64,000 nt of DNA, taken from Baylisascaris procyonis. Lineage: Eukaryota > Nematoda > Chromadorea > Rhabditida > Ascarididae. Made by a program: the position numbers and the translations under genes. Below the pieces are notes generated by a model that had not been told where the DNA came from, searched no databases, and saw nothing but the letters and a program-made list of their open reading frames with translations. Where the stretch lies: assembly GCA_037389465.1 (NCBI GenBank), contig JAZARR010000172.1, forward strand, positions 1,240,001 through 1,304,000. Direction: 5' to 3'. This document shows positions 40,090-53,460 of the stretch, piece by piece; within the stretch, counting starts at the first letter, position 1, and each line of letters opens with the position of its first letter.

Positions 40090-43000
40090 ATGAAACGATC
40101 GATATGTATTATTATGCAGATAATGAGCGTGTTGTTTTATATGCCAGGAATGACAATTTCAGAGATTGACCTCAATTTGAAGCAGCTCAAGCTGCAAGTC
40201 GACAAACTTACCGATTTGGTTTCGATTGTAAGCATACATCATCTTATCATCTGAGATTATACTTTTGGCTTTCAATATACCTATTTACATTGTTTCCTGA
40301 ACATACGCCTTAACAATTGTCCAGAGTAATTTCTATTATGTTTTACATTTCTATTTCTATCTATGTAGCAGCATATGCTTTTTGAAAGTAACTACAATAG
40401 CAATGGAATTCAGTATGCAAACATCTGAAAATTAATTGAATAAATAAATAATTAATTAAATTCACTATTCGATGACGATTAAAAATATTGTTCATTCAGC
40501 AGATCCCAACTTGCGACTTTCAGCTTTTCGGGTCTTTTCGTTGAAGGAATACGTTCTGTTCAATTATCCATCTATTTGTTCCGCCAAAAGAAAAAGTTTT
40601 AAAATACTAAATTGCTCACTTTAAATTGTCCATTAAATTTACTGAAGTCCACTAAAGTTAAAAATTGTAGGACAGTTAAAGTTTTTTAAATGCGCAATAT
40701 TTTCTACAGTAACCATATGTGACTTGCTACAGTAGGCGCGCATAAAACACACAGCCCCATATGATTTCCTTAAGATAATGCAGATTCAAATTTCCGGCTT
40801 TTTTGCAAGTATAACACAATTGAAGTTTAGCTAATTTCCTATAAACGAATTTTATTGGTTTTCGAAACAACTGTTGCAACATATTGATGCCACGTACCAT
40901 GAGGCGTTTTATCAAGGAACGCGACGTAGAATGGTTGTGAAGAGTGAACCATGCACCATACGCCGATCTGGAATCCGAGGAAATATGTGCCTTCTAATGA
41001 GGCTTTCATTGCCATTCTCTACGGCTTGGGACAACATAACTGAGGGCAAACTACCAGGATATCATGCATCTAATTTCTCAAGAAATACGACAATTGTGAT
41101 GTGATTTTCCACAAGATAACGCAAGGAAGGGCTATAAGTTTCATTGAAAGATGATAAAAGATGAAATGACAAAAACATTTAGTAAAGGCCGAATTTCAAA
41201 CATTAAATTTCAGTTGAACGAATCGATACGGATAACGGAAGAATCGTTTCTCGAAAAATTAGCTCATTTTGGTGAACAAATGAATGCGATTAAAGCGAAC
41301 CAGTTCAACATTCGGTTAGTTCAGAAATCAGTTTACTTTATAAAATCGGATTACTTGCATGATTCTTTCAATTCCTAGTGCATCGAAACGCTTACAAATC
41401 CATCCGGTCTTTCATGGGAGTGGGGAAAATTGTGAAATTTAGGAAGGAAGGGAAAGGAAGGAAGTGAACAATCGCCATAAAATGCCGTGAGAATCCCTAT
41501 GAGGCATGAGCTGGGACTCTATATTGGTGCTTTACCGATCAGCTGAAGATAGAGAATTCCTTGTGTTATTTCACCACTCATTCAAAAATTCAACATTCCT
41601 ATCCTTCATTACAGTAAACCACAAAAAGTTCTGTATAATTTTTGAAAAACTTTCGAACCTACTACGTGTTCAAACGGTGCCTTCCAAATTTGTAATAAGC
41701 AGATAGAGTTTTAGGAAGGAAAAGTTCGTAGAGAATGGTTCTAATCAAAGGGCTTTCAAAAGCGAAAAATAAAATGAAAAGTTTGTTGAATATGGTTTTT
41801 TGAATAAATTTGCTAAAGATCCAAGAGATACATGATAATAAAACGAAATTTTAGAAGGCATGCATAGAAAAAATCCTTGCAATTGTCATGAAATAGTGCT
41901 GTAAAAATAGAACTTCTGCAGTAAATAAAATATTTTTACAATAAAATTGTCCATCAATATACTGGGGTATATAATGCACCTTTACACAGATACAGCTACA
42001 TTCCTCTAGATCCTCTTAGCGCAAAATTTAGAAATTTCTTCATGTACTTTTTTCAAAGCATTCATCGATTATTCGTCCTCTAATTTCTTCCTTTCTATTT
42101 GAATTAAAAATTCAAAGAATTTCAGGAAATCAATACTCGCCGATTGGACTGAAATCCCACAACATCAGATTAAATTAAAAATATTTCCGAGTAAGGTGAA
42201 TGCTTATGAAGCTGATAATACGTGCAAATCGTTCGCTGCAAAAATATTGCCTATAAATAATGCAAATTTCAATATGGATTGGGTTGAGTGGGAACTATAT
42301 GAGTCATACATATGCATCTTTTTATAGATATAAGCAATGGATTCATAGCGTCATAATTTATTAGCATCACTAAATTAATAGCGTTGCTCTCAACTTTCAT
42401 TCATACTGATGCAATTCAGAATCACAGCAGGATGGATAATTTTGCATATCTGTTGAATACCACTTCAATGTGAAAATCATCGAAAGTGTCGTAATCCGTT
42501 CATTACCCATGAAGGATTTTTTCAACCTACTGATAACGTTGATCCTATGGATGAATGCAATGATCATTTGGCGTTGTCGCGGAATCGAACTCGTAAATCG
42601 CTAATAATACAGAACATTACCCGTTCTTTGGTGACAATATTCAGAAACACGCAGCTCAGTGTGGAAGTGCTCATAGAAAAATTGAAAGTGATACACAATT
42701 ATTACAAATGTATAAGCACTTATAGTTCTTGCAGATATATTGAGACGGGAATTAGATCGACCAGCGTGGATTGGACCAAGAACCCATTTCGATATCACCA
42801 AAATAAGTGGTAAGCAACTTATAGTTTTATTACCTCAATGATTATATCAGTACACCAGTTAAATCGATATTCTTATCACAGCATCTTATAAAACTCGATG
42901 ACTCAAATCGGTTCAAGCTCTACTTTGTCATCACCGATCAATGCAATAGGAAGAATGGTGGGAATATGCAAAAATGAAAAACTTCATCATTGAATGATTT

Positions 43001-44839
43001 CATCATCTATCAATCAATGATCATAGCCTGATCTGAGGGTTAAGATAAAGAGGCATCGATTGGATTGTTTGAATCTTGAAAGAAGGCGCTATTGAAAATT
43101 AGAGAATAGCTTCATTAATAATTGCACAACGAGAAACTAATTTGATAGAAAGTAGAGCAGCTTGCTGTCTCTCATAGCGGATGAATGCACCAACAATTCT
43201 ATAAAGGTAGTTGTGTTACTCTCTAAAAAACCACTCAGTGATAAGATTTTAACGCTCATTTGCATGGAATCCACAGACGAAGACATAGATGCGATGTGTT
43301 ATCAATTGGGTGATAAGATTTGCATTGTTAAAATCATTTGCTCGCCATTCACATGATCAACATAATCATTAACTGTCGTCTTAACGAAAAAATTGCAAAA
43401 GATTTCTAAGTGGGCTCGAGCTTAAGTTATAACGCCGGTCATTTAATGGATTCCCACTAGTGTAAACAAAGAAGCATAGAGAATGGGAGATTCGAATTTG
43501 AATCCACCCAACATAGAATAGACACTCAATAGAAAGAAAAGAAAAGAAACTGGATTAGATTTCCGGAGCTATCCACGAGTGTTCCAAGGGATCACCGTTT
43601 TTGGTCAATTTCCAGTTTGATCCCCTGGGCATATTGCTACCCTTCGACAACTCACGAAAAGCAGATTGGTTGACGCGTAAATCCCCAGGGCTTAAAACAG
43701 AATGTAAACCGCCTTTATGTAAAGCTTCTGTGCATATAAGCAGAATGTTTCCCTTACTCTTTTTAATGCGCTTCTTAAGACTTGTGTCTGTAAAGTGCGT
43801 TAAAGCAACGTCCTGTCTGTGCTTATTCATGTGTGCATATATGTGTCTGCCTTGTAGTTTCCATGAGGGCATCACTGAACGTAAAATTGCGAAATTTGAT
43901 GGGTACAATGTTTATCGCCTATAATAACCTTCAAGCTGATCCACTAACTCAGATGGAAGTTAAAGATATGGAATATATTTGAAAAGCTGTATGCATCATA
44001 GAGCCAGTCGAATGGCATTCTATACCTGCAAGGTCACAAGGAAGTACGGCAACGTACTTACAGAATGAACATCTTTGCATTTGGCTTACCGGAACTGCTC
44101 AATTCCATAAGTTGTTTTGCCTATAAGTAATAAAGTGCAAAAAGATAATATAATTAATTTAAACGATTCAATCGATCACATAAATTCTTTGCAAAACATC
44201 GGTTTTTTATAATCGTATGGGTGTGAAAATATGATCGATGTGAAGCGTTATAGTGGTTATATCCAAAAAATTTCAGGGCACTAATTCACCGAGCACGACG
44301 TTGCTAGAACACTTTTTACAAATAAAAATCTGCAAAAGCGCATGAAGACAAATCTTTGTAGATTTTTACAAGCGGTCCGCATACTTGAACCATAAATGCA
44401 ATGAAAATGTCATATTATTTATTGCCGATTTTGAGAGTTCCTGGTTTATATTTCAGAGTTACGGTATATTAGGTTGTACCTAATTCAGGTATATTGCGAT
44501 ATAGCTCACATTAGATATTACTTTAGAGTGCGCCTTGTTCGAGTATATTAGAATTCATCATAACACACACTGATAATCGAGGTTTTAAAAGCAGACACCA
44601 TATAGACTCACTCCTTTGATACGTATTATAAGTTGTTTCTCATATATTTTATACGTTCGGGAATTTCCGTCGCCAAAAAGTTAGTCACCCATATAGTGAT
44701 AGAGCTGATTTTAGGATACAAAAACTTCGACTCCACGGAGCTGGAGGCCGGTTGTGTCGCACTGTCACCGGATGGCATTTGGCTCAGCCGGAATTGCAAC
44801 GAAACGAAACATTTCATTTGTGCAATCAGTAACGCATGA
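40090..44839 (+). CDS. Secreted C-type-lectin-like domain protein
   Basis: Exons: 40090-40227 (hydrophobic leader-like start MKRSICIIMQIMSVLFYMPG, then coiled coil), 41214-41314 (coiled coil), 42126 to about 42282 or 42302, 42735-42809 and 44715-44839. The first two exons form an extended amphipathic stalk (LKQLKLQVDKLTDLVSI, then LNESIRITEESFLEKL). Exon 3 begins a C-type lectin fold (DWTEIP.., IFPSKVNAYEADNTCKSFAA, KILPIN). Exon 4 has the core PAWIGPRTHFDI. The last exon has the closing cysteines: ELEAGCVALSPDG, then NCNETKHFIC, and stops soon after. The calcium-binding EPN/QPD and WND motifs are not seen, so sugar binding is doubtful. The exon 3 to exon 4 junction is out of phase with either donor, so a short exon is probably missing between 42300 and 42735. 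I see no transmembrane segment beyond the leader. Secretion is inferred. Confidence 0.75.
43555..43924. other. Less AT-rich block with long open frames on both strands, inside a lectin-gene intron
   Basis: Within the intron 42810-44714 this block is less AT-rich than its surroundings. It is open in a minus frame (117 codons from 43908) and an overlapping plus frame (107 codons from 43601). The minus frame is basic (for example SLKKRIKKSKGN) and carries no family motif I know. It could be a fragment of a mobile element or chance. Confidence 0.25.
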
Positions 44840-47166
44840 TAATGAAATATGATTCGATTGTATACTTAGCGATGAAGATGCAGGTGCTTATAAAATAACG
44901 TAACAATAGTTGCATATTTGAATTTTTAAATCTATACGTCGGGCGGAAGAGGCATACAACATGCGAGCATACCGTAAGGTATACAACAGTACCACCCCAC
45001 GAACATGTTGTAGGGCATACAACAGCATGCCCTACGGTTATGCCGTGAGTCACATAACAGTATACCCCACGGGCATACGGTAGGGCAACACAACAGCATC
45101 TTGCGGCATTTTAATTAATGCCACGGCAATTATTTTCACTCTTGCTAAACGCATGCCAGATGCAACGCAATTCTACTGTTTTGATAAGAATGCATCACCT
45201 TTTTTCAATCTCCTTATGGTTCTTTAAGTTTGTTGCGCTCCCGAATGTACGAAAATTTCCTCTTAAACGATCGCTCTGATGCTTCAATCGAGCCACTTTG
45301 CACCTATCATATTGCAGATGCGAATCGTTCGCTACTAATAACTATTTCATAGATATTAGTAGGAATCTAAATATTTATAGCAACCATTTCTGAACTTCTC
45401 GATTAGATATAACTAATTACTGGAGGAGAAGGAGGGGAAATATGTTGTTGATAACTTCATCGGAGTTCTATTGCCAACTTTTTTTTTGAAACATTGCCGT
45501 CGATTCGTTTAATCGGAGAACTCGAAGACATGTTTCATGACAAGAACTTGAACTCTTATGGTTAAAAGGAAGAAATTACTAGTACTTTTGTTATCGAAAA
45601 AATTCCATCTTGGGATTTACGGTCATTTATGGGTATGCGCTAACAGGCATTTATAAGCATAAGCAATCCGTTCTCATGAGAAACTCGAAAGATCTGAGTC
45701 TCAGCAAAATCCAAACTGTACTAGTTATCTAAATTTGTTCATTTGCAATATGGACTACGCATTTAAGTAGGTTTTCTGATACAATAGTGCGCATCTATTT
45801 TACTCCTAGATTAGATATAAACCTAGAAAGCGCACCTCGAAATGTACGCTACTTTCTCTTATTTCCTTCTGTCCTCGCAATGTTCCGCTTTTTATCCGGA
45901 AGTACCTTCGAAGGAGTCGAACATTTCATTCGATATTGCGTTGCATCGTTATGCTCGCCGCCTCATCTCCTTTATAAATCAGAGATCACCCTGCGTGTCT
46001 CCCACCATTCGATGGTGTGTTGGGTAATTTTGAAGCATGAAAAGCATGAATGCAACAAAAATTGAGGAAGTGTTACGCTCAAGGTCGACCTCGAATGGAG
46101 GTCAAAATGTTGAAAGTTGACAGCATATCACTCTAAACATGACTCGTCACTGCAGTAGGAAGAAAATACTGCAACCAACAACTAGGTGAAGCACAACTAT
46201 GACGTTCTTATGACAACGGTGAGTCACCTCCGGATGTCCACACAAAATCAAGCACTTCGGATTCCATGGACTTCAAAGGTGGTATCGCTTTCGTTATCAA
46301 GCAAACATATAAACAAGAGAATCTTTTGAATTCTCAATTTTTGTTTTTTTTTTGTTAACAGTTTTTACTTTACAACATAAGGAATATCACACTAACCGTC
46401 AACAAAACATGTTATGGTTTTACGCTTCAATTATAACTAATGCGTACTTCAAATGGTATAAGAATTAAATTCGAGATAATACGCAATAAATGGTGCATAA
46501 ATGTAACTAATGTGATAAAATCTGAACAAGGCTAGCACAATATGTGCATTTTGCAATTCACTCTTTAACTATCCCATTGCGTAAACTTTCAAAAGCAATT
46601 TTTTAAAAGCCAATAATGTGCTTTCCTAAAAAAATCAACTAATTGTGCAAATTTTCAACCACAGATCAGCCTTTTCACCTGCACTCAACAAGTGATTACT
46701 ACACAGACCATCCAAAGTTTTTCCAAACGCATTTGAATATAGGAACTTTACAGCAGCTATAATATCCATGATGTTGGCATTGATTCAAGTGGAAATTTTT
46801 GAAGCTGATCATTGCATGAAAGCAAAACCCACCAAGCTTCACTAGAAAGCGAGATGATACTATTAAACAAACAATACTACAACACGACACACGCAGACAT
46901 TTACACAAACAAACGAACAGACGCGACAAAATCGGATGTAATCAACAATTTTCCCTCCCTATATGAATCAAAAACTTTAATATCCCGTAACACTTTTATC
47001 AAGAAGACAGTGAATGACAAAACGGATCAGATGGGTATTCCTTTGGCGAAAATGGCCAGTCTTCCAGAAGCGAAAACAACAACAACAACGACAACAGTAG
47101 TCTGGAAGATGGATAACTGAAATATCTTCAATTCATGAAAACTCTATACAATCGACGAGCAAAAGA
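44840..47166. other. Intergenic between the lectin-like gene and NOP16
   Basis: The two genes converge here. Apart from the minisatellite at 44951-45110 I see AT-rich sequence with short chance frames, including 45787-46065 and 46812-47120 plus, and no recognisable exon. Confidence 0.45.
44951..45110. repeat. Minisatellite of about 35-bp degenerate units with internal dyads
   Basis: The units share a core like ATACAACAG followed by a GC-rich CCCCACG / CCCTACGG / GGTAGGGC segment. They recur at about 44980, 45016, 45052 and 45089. Several sub-segments are palindromic, for example AGGGCATACAACAGCATGCCCT at about 45012-45033. The base composition differs strongly from the AT-rich flanks. Confidence 0.75.
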
Positions 47167-50100
47167 TCACTGTGAGCTCGAACTTGCGATTAGTTTCTGA
47201 TATTCGGCACTCTGTTTGAAGATACGGATCTTGCGTTGAATCTGCTTTGGTGTATCCTGATATAAGTTCTTTGCATCACGTGCCATACTCTAGAATTTTT
47301 TTTTGTTAAATGAGAAATCACTTTTAAGCGTTTATGAGGATGCCTGAAAAAGAAACAATTTGACAGAGTACTACGGTTATTAACTGTGAAAGAGAGTCCG
47401 GAACAGCTCTTAAAAGCAATATCATTTGCCAATGTGCATATATCCTTTTTATGCTTAACATATGCAAATTATGATTCATACTCTCGTTATGTAACAGCTC
47501 GAAATTTGCATATATTGTTTCTTGAGGTTCCTGTTTACTTCTATTACTGTGTGTATTTCATTTCACTTTTATTCAACGCACTGGTAATTTCCTTTCTTGT
47601 GAATTTTATGCCAAAGAAAAGTGGTATAGATGTGGCTAAGTGATCAAAATAACATTAATTGTGAGAGTGATCTATGCAAAAACAGTACGGGTCTGAATCG
47701 GATACGCATTGGAAATGAAATTTCGGGTATCAAAGTTTTATCATACCCCAGATCACACCGTAGTTCGTGTCCAAGGCGTTGCATCCACTCACTCCCCCCT
47801 CCCCCACCGCAAGAGGATCTGATACTTTTCAAATCTTGACTTAGGATGCTTAATATTCGCTTGTTAAGGTCTATAGTCAAAAGTATGCACGAAGCAAAAA
47901 CAAAAAGAGCGAATTTGTGCAATCGGTCGGGTCCCTAAATCAACTATATCGAGAAAAAATGATTTATTTGAAATAAATCCCTATCAGTATTATAGTTGTT
48001 TAAATTCAGATTTGCGATAAGCTCAAGTAGAACTGTCAGAGAATGCTCAAATCCTACCTAAATCCCTTTATATCCATCTTATGAATACTTTAAAAATCAA
48101 AGCGATGAACATTTACCTCATAATCCTCTCCATGTCTTTGCATCATATAAACACAAAATTCGATATCTTGCTGCAGAAGTCTGTATCGCCGCCCTTTACT
48201 CATTCGCTTCTCTTCCATCCTTACTTCCCTTTCCAAAGCACTTATGACACGTGCTGCTTTGGTCCGATCCACACTGGGTTCTCCATATTTCTTGAAAAAA
48301 AGAAAACATTTTCTACATGGGATGATCTCAGAGATAACTTCAATTGCAGAATCCCGGAAGTGCTTCAATAAGTTCAAATATAAACACCTAAAATAATAAG
48401 ACCAATATGCAAAATATCAAAATTAATAAAGAATCGTTGATAACATTCAACCGTTAAATAGTCAGTGCCTCATTTAAGCTAATGCAATATCAACTCTTAT
48501 AAGATAATAGGTAAATGATGAATTAAGCATATTTCTTTGACGTATTCAACGACTAACAAAAGAAGGGAGATTCATTTAACGCGAAAACATATTAACAAAA
48601 AGAATCACTCTCACAACGCTTTGCAATCATATCGCATTATGAGATGCTCGGCTAGGAACTTAAAGTTATGTGGAGTGAAGAGGAAATGACGGGGGAATTA
48701 GAGAGATAATAAGAGTAGAAGGAGATAGCGGGAGGAGGACGGTATAAGAAAGTGAATCGAATTTAAGTACAAACAACTATGAAGACAACTAAAAAACTTC
48801 AAAGTAAAAAGTGAAATTTTTTAAATGAAATTCAACAAAATACGCGAATAAGTAAGTAAACTTCCATATTCAAACCGATTCAAATCGTAGATAAATTTTC
48901 AAAATTTCATAAAATAATTCAGACGATTCGTTTCAATCAATGCATGCGAAAGATAACCATCTTAAGGAGTCGATCCTTCTGTTCCTTAACACTGCCTCGC
49001 GCATTTGCTTCCTCTACTTCCATTTCCTCCACCTCATCACCAGCTTTACTCACATCCTGAAAATACTACTTTTTAAATACGTCAATTTTAATGCATACGT
49101 CGATGCATGATCATCACAACATTATTGGAATCACTCCGCTATATCGTTTTAACACTGCTGTGCTGACGCTGTCTTCTTCACATAGTCAACCATCGAATCC
49201 TCGAACCTTTCTTGACCTTTTCGGCTTCTAGGATATTGTTCAGTAGCATCAAGTTTATTCAGTTATGAAGTTCTGGCAACCCTCCCGGCACAGTGCACTC
49301 ATCTGCATTCAATAAAGGGTCAATCCATCTACCAAATTGTTACGTAAATAGAAAGGACTCATTTCCGCCACAACAACTTTAAGATATGGTCCTATCCTTG
49401 ATGGGTCCCCAATGCCGATGCAACATTTAAATGTTAAAAGAGCACCTCGAATGGTGGTACTATGGAAATTAAAATGATATCGCATTGAAGATACTTTCGC
49501 AATTAAAATTCTTAATCACTAAATCTAATGAAAAATATAAAATTAATGACCAATATTCCTAAATAGTTTTATACGTAAATAATAAACTATTTAAATCATT
49601 TATCGGCAAAAAAAGAACAAAAAAAGAGGAGAAAAACGAGACTGACCGAACGAATTGGAATCGCTTTATTTGCATCATAAACGAGACCCATCGATTCAAG
49701 ATTTTGCTTTAGTGTTTTATCTTTTGCCCATTCTTTGAGGATTGTTTTACTGCAAAAAAAAAAAAAAACTTTTTTTTAAAGATTTCCACAACTTTTTACG
49801 ACATGATACGATTAACTGGTCGGATAGAAGAAATCACTTTTTATCTTTACAGTCGATAGAATCAAGATGGCTTCTATCAATGATAGTATCACAAATATTG
49901 AACTAAAACAATAAACAAAATTGTTATTATAACTTGCGCTGAACGATTTGAACGATTCAACTATGGGCACTACTTCATAAGATTCAACCATCGCTGTCAA
50001 ATCCATCCTATTAATTCCCATAAACGGAATTATGAAATCTGTTGAACATCTTAAATAACAAGATGGATTCGAACCATACAACATTTGTGTGACAATCAAA

Positions 50101-50524
50101 TGCATTGCCATCTTCGAAGAATTTTTTTTGCCCTTCCCTCATCCCTCTTCGAAGTGTTGAAAAAAATTTTTCAATACTTTTGCATACCCAAAACACATAC
50201 AACAATGAAGTGAGCCGAAAATGCCCAAGAAACCCCACGCAAGGTGAATGGAACATCTCCAACTCGAATTCATAGGATAAGCCTAAAAAATCCAAGAAAA
50301 TAAAACGGACAAGCGTTCGAAGGCCCTACTCCACAAGCACTGAAATCAACTTATGCATTATTCATTGATGCAAAGAATCATAGATGGCAGTAGCAAACTT
50401 ACTTCGCACATTTGGCGGCCAATTTCCTTTTCTTCAATGCCTTCTTTCTTGCTGCCGAAGCGTTCTTTTTGTTTTTACTCGGACGTGTTACCTTCTTTCC
50501 TCCGTGTTTAACTGATCGAGGCAT
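47167..50524 (-). CDS. nop16: Nucleolar protein 16 (NOP16) homologue
   Basis: Five exons, all in phase: 50524-50403, 49749-49647, 49056-48958, 48290-48117, 47289-47167, giving 206 residues (human about 178). NOP16 is a nucleolar 60S pre-ribosome assembly factor. The N-terminus is very basic (MPRSVKHGGKKVTRPSKNKK, nucleolar-type). Exon 2 carries LKQNLESMGLVYDANKAIPI, matching the family's QNLAEMGLAVDPNRAVPL-type core. Exon 3 is an acidic linker (DEVEEMEVEEAN). Exon 4 carries DIEFCVYMMQRHGEDYE, and exon 5 MARDAKNLYQDTPKQIQRKI, the strongest family signature. The stop follows ASSSSQ. Introns are 600-830 bp with TTTTCAG-like acceptors and hold nothing else visible. The only less usual sites are the donors GTCAGT (exon 2) and GTTATC (exon 3). 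Confidence 0.95.
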
Positions 50525-50549
50525 TTCTTATCACAGACCCAAAATTGAA

Positions 50550-50558
50550 CTGGAATAG
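50550..50558 (-). promoter_or_regulatory. Candidate trans-splice acceptor of NOP16
   Basis: CTATTCCAG on the minus strand ends 25 bases before the NOP16 ATG, with no further coding exon needed. Confidence 0.5.
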
Positions 50559-52217
50559 AGGGAATCGGGTTATTTATAGGAACGCTGCAATATTTTTCGA
50601 ATTAAAACCTCAGCCGAATATGATGATATCAATAAAGCAATTCAAATAGCAATGATAACAAATACTTATTAAACTATACAAATATGCAAAATAGACTGGC
50701 ATAATATGCACCTTTCGAGGCACTCCAATGCCGATGAATTCAGCTGTCTGCTTCACGTATTTCTGCACTTATAACTTGCGGAAGCAGGACAGTCTCACTT
50801 TATCCCCATTGAAGGGTGAAAGAAAGATGCTTGGTGACTTGTAGTTCTTGATATCAAACAAGGAAGTAATGTGCGACTCGAATTATGTTAAGCATAAGCT
50901 AGCTGACCGGAAATGGCTCATTAAATCAATTAGCTCAATTTTCCTCACTCTTTCATATATACGCCTTACAATAATTGGGCTTCTCAAAAACAAAAAAGTT
51001 CCAAGAAGAACGATGCTAATAGAGCCTATTACGAATCTTTGAAGGCGTGCTATTTTATTTCTTAAAGAGACCACAATTTCTCCTCCCTTTTTTTTCAGCT
51101 ACACCCCGCACAAGATTGCTTATATCTCTACTTTCCTTACATGTGACCCTATACTGATCACAGATAAGACCACCCGTTGGAGGCGCAGTTGTCGTAGCGC
51201 CGTATGCACGCAACAAACCTTAAACATGCTGACACAATTTTTCCTATTTCATAGTTCACACGTTACACAAGCATGAATTTATCGTGCTATAAGCAGCACC
51301 TAGAAAAGTCACCAGATCCTTCAATCTTTATCTGCGTATGCTTCGTCGAGATGGTTTGCAGCCAAAAATCCCTTCATTTTGATGTCAATTTCCTTAACAC
51401 ACCAATCCATTCGATATCTAAGCGCAAAAAAAAAACGTTTGCCTTAAGAGGATACCTCAAATGATTTCAACATATCATTCAAAACGGAACAGGAAACAAT
51501 GGGAAATATTTTATTGAGGTAATGGAGAAGCACATAAATCACAACCGACAGCCGGTTGCCTATATATTCCCATAAAATGAATAATAGAAATAGAATAAAC
51601 CATAGAAACGATAGAAAGAACATCATAAAATATCATAAAGGAACTCATTTGCAACTCTTTCTCTTTTAAAGAATACAACTGTTTTATCAATCATCACGCA
51701 CATATAAGAATAAGATCATCGATAGCAAAACAACAACAGTAATTCTCAAAGACGAACCCATCCGCAAAAAAAAAAAAAAAAAAACACCAACCAACTATGT
51801 CCTCATGACGAAAACCGATTATGAGTTTTCACCATTGATTTTTTTAAGATACTCTCACCCAGTTCATATAAGCAGCATAAATAAAACGATCCTCATCCTT
51901 GCCAATTCCTTTTCACATTTTCATTAAGAAATATAATCTATGTCAGAAATACATAGTCTGAAAGAGTTCACTTTATTTCATTATAACAACTTGTTTAATT
52001 GAAAAATGCGTTTAATAGAGGCATATATTTTATCATAAACGATCCATGCTTCATAGAACGAGTGAGATCATCCACTATGAGGCAATAGATTAAATGCAAT
52101 AAAAAATTACAAAGTATGAATGTGATGAGCATATTTTAAAGGCAACATGAAATGTTGAGTCTCGCTAAAATAAAGAAACATCGAAAAAATCAACGCAATT
52201 CTTGGAAAACATGTAAT

Positions 52218-52227
52218 ATACATGTAT

Positions 52228-52290
<63 letters not shown>
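52218..52290. repeat. (TA)n microsatellite preceded by ATACATGT units
   Basis: Two or three ATACATGTAT units (52216-52236) run into about 27 TA units. Confidence 0.95.
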
Positions 52291-52295
<5 letters not shown>

Positions 52296-52898
52296 CATAA
52301 AGATCAAAAATACTGAACAATTTATATAACGGAATGAAAACTAAAACGCGATATGCAAATCAACATAAAAAATACAACACATTGTGTAATATATCATATT
52401 AGCACCCTCTAAATGACTTCTTACATGTTACAGCAATAATTCCTTTATATATGACGGGGGAAAGGGAATGAAATTATGGTAGATCATACCGACAAATGGT
52501 AAAATATTTTTTTTAGAATAATCATTGAACTCCAATTTTGAGAAGAATATCTTCGATAAGCATAGAACACCTATATTACCCATCATATCTAACAACATTT
52601 CAAATATCGAAATCCAATATCCAGAATAAAAGATTCTCAAAACGTTTCGGCAATATTTGAGAGTTAAACATCAATGATTGCATTAGGAGTTACCCTTACT
52701 ATTTTATAAAATACTATTGAATAAGTGTATAATTCTAAAGAAAACACTCAAAAATACAAAACGCATTACCAATAAAACTAGATGCAGAATGACGTCATTG
52801 TAATCAACTGCCATAGACAAGGAAAGCAATGGATTGTCAAATCCTTGATGCACAACCAAAATCAAAACTGAAAACACTGAGTAGAGGTCGGATTGTGG

Positions 52899-53110
52899 AG
52901 CAAATGCACCGCAGCAGAATCCATAATGGTAGTGGAAGGGAGGAGTTGAAAGGATGGAGGAACGAAGGAAGGAGGTCGGAAAGATCGATCTCAGTTCGCG
53001 AAGGGAGGCAAATGCACCGCAACAGAACCAATGATGGCAGTGAGAGGGATGAGAAGGGCGGGAGGAGGAAGGGAGGAAGTCGGAAAGGCCGGTCTCGTTT
53101 CACGAAGGAG
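52899..53110. repeat. Two-copy tandem duplication, period about 108 bp
   Basis: CAAATGCACCGCA at 52901 recurs as CAAATGCACCGCA at 53009. It is followed in both copies by CAGAA.C, an AATGG/GATGG core, a GGAGG-rich stretch, GTCGGAAAG and TTCGCGAAGGGAG / TTCACGAAGGAG. The copies have diverged. Because 108 is a multiple of three, the plus frame 52829-53155 stays open through both, encoding Arg/Glu/Ser-rich sequence (for example MHRSRIHNGSG and MHRNRTNDGSE). No splice or protein-family evidence supports it as a gene. Confidence 0.75.
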
Positions 53111-53460
53111 ATCCTTCATGAAAAGGAACGCGCACTGTCGATTAGCTATCCATAAATCAACGACTGCCATTCATTATTGTTAGCGAGAATGCATTCGACG
53201 GTCAACGATTCGCAGTAAAGTTGGAAAAGCAACATGCAGTCAGAAATAAACGAGAAAAAAAGAAAAGAGCTAAAAAAACGAAACACGTCGACGAAGAAGG
53301 GGGTGCGACAGCCCGATCGATGGCATAAATGCAAATGCGTATTCGAAGAAGTTATTTCAGGCCAGAAGAGCTCAACATTGACGAGCTTCACGAAGGAGAA
53401 CGACCGTCTCATTTAATGATTGGAACTGCAGTATGCATTCATAATGAAATGCGTCTCTGT

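Larger units (their letters stand above)
50559..53460. other. Intergenic between NOP16 and the 272-residue gene
   Basis: AT-rich with homopolymer runs, an (AT)n array and a 108-bp duplication. The 5' regulatory region of NOP16 should lie here. No other exon is recognisable. Confidence 0.45.

Noticed and set aside
43162..43356. Plus frame with several cysteines in a lectin-gene intron
   Set aside because: Looked briefly like an extra lectin exon, but no acceptor/donor pair gives the phase required between the exons at 42809 and 44715, and it lacks lectin motifs.
48081..48371. 96-codon plus frame
   Set aside because: Antisense to NOP16 exon 48290-48117.
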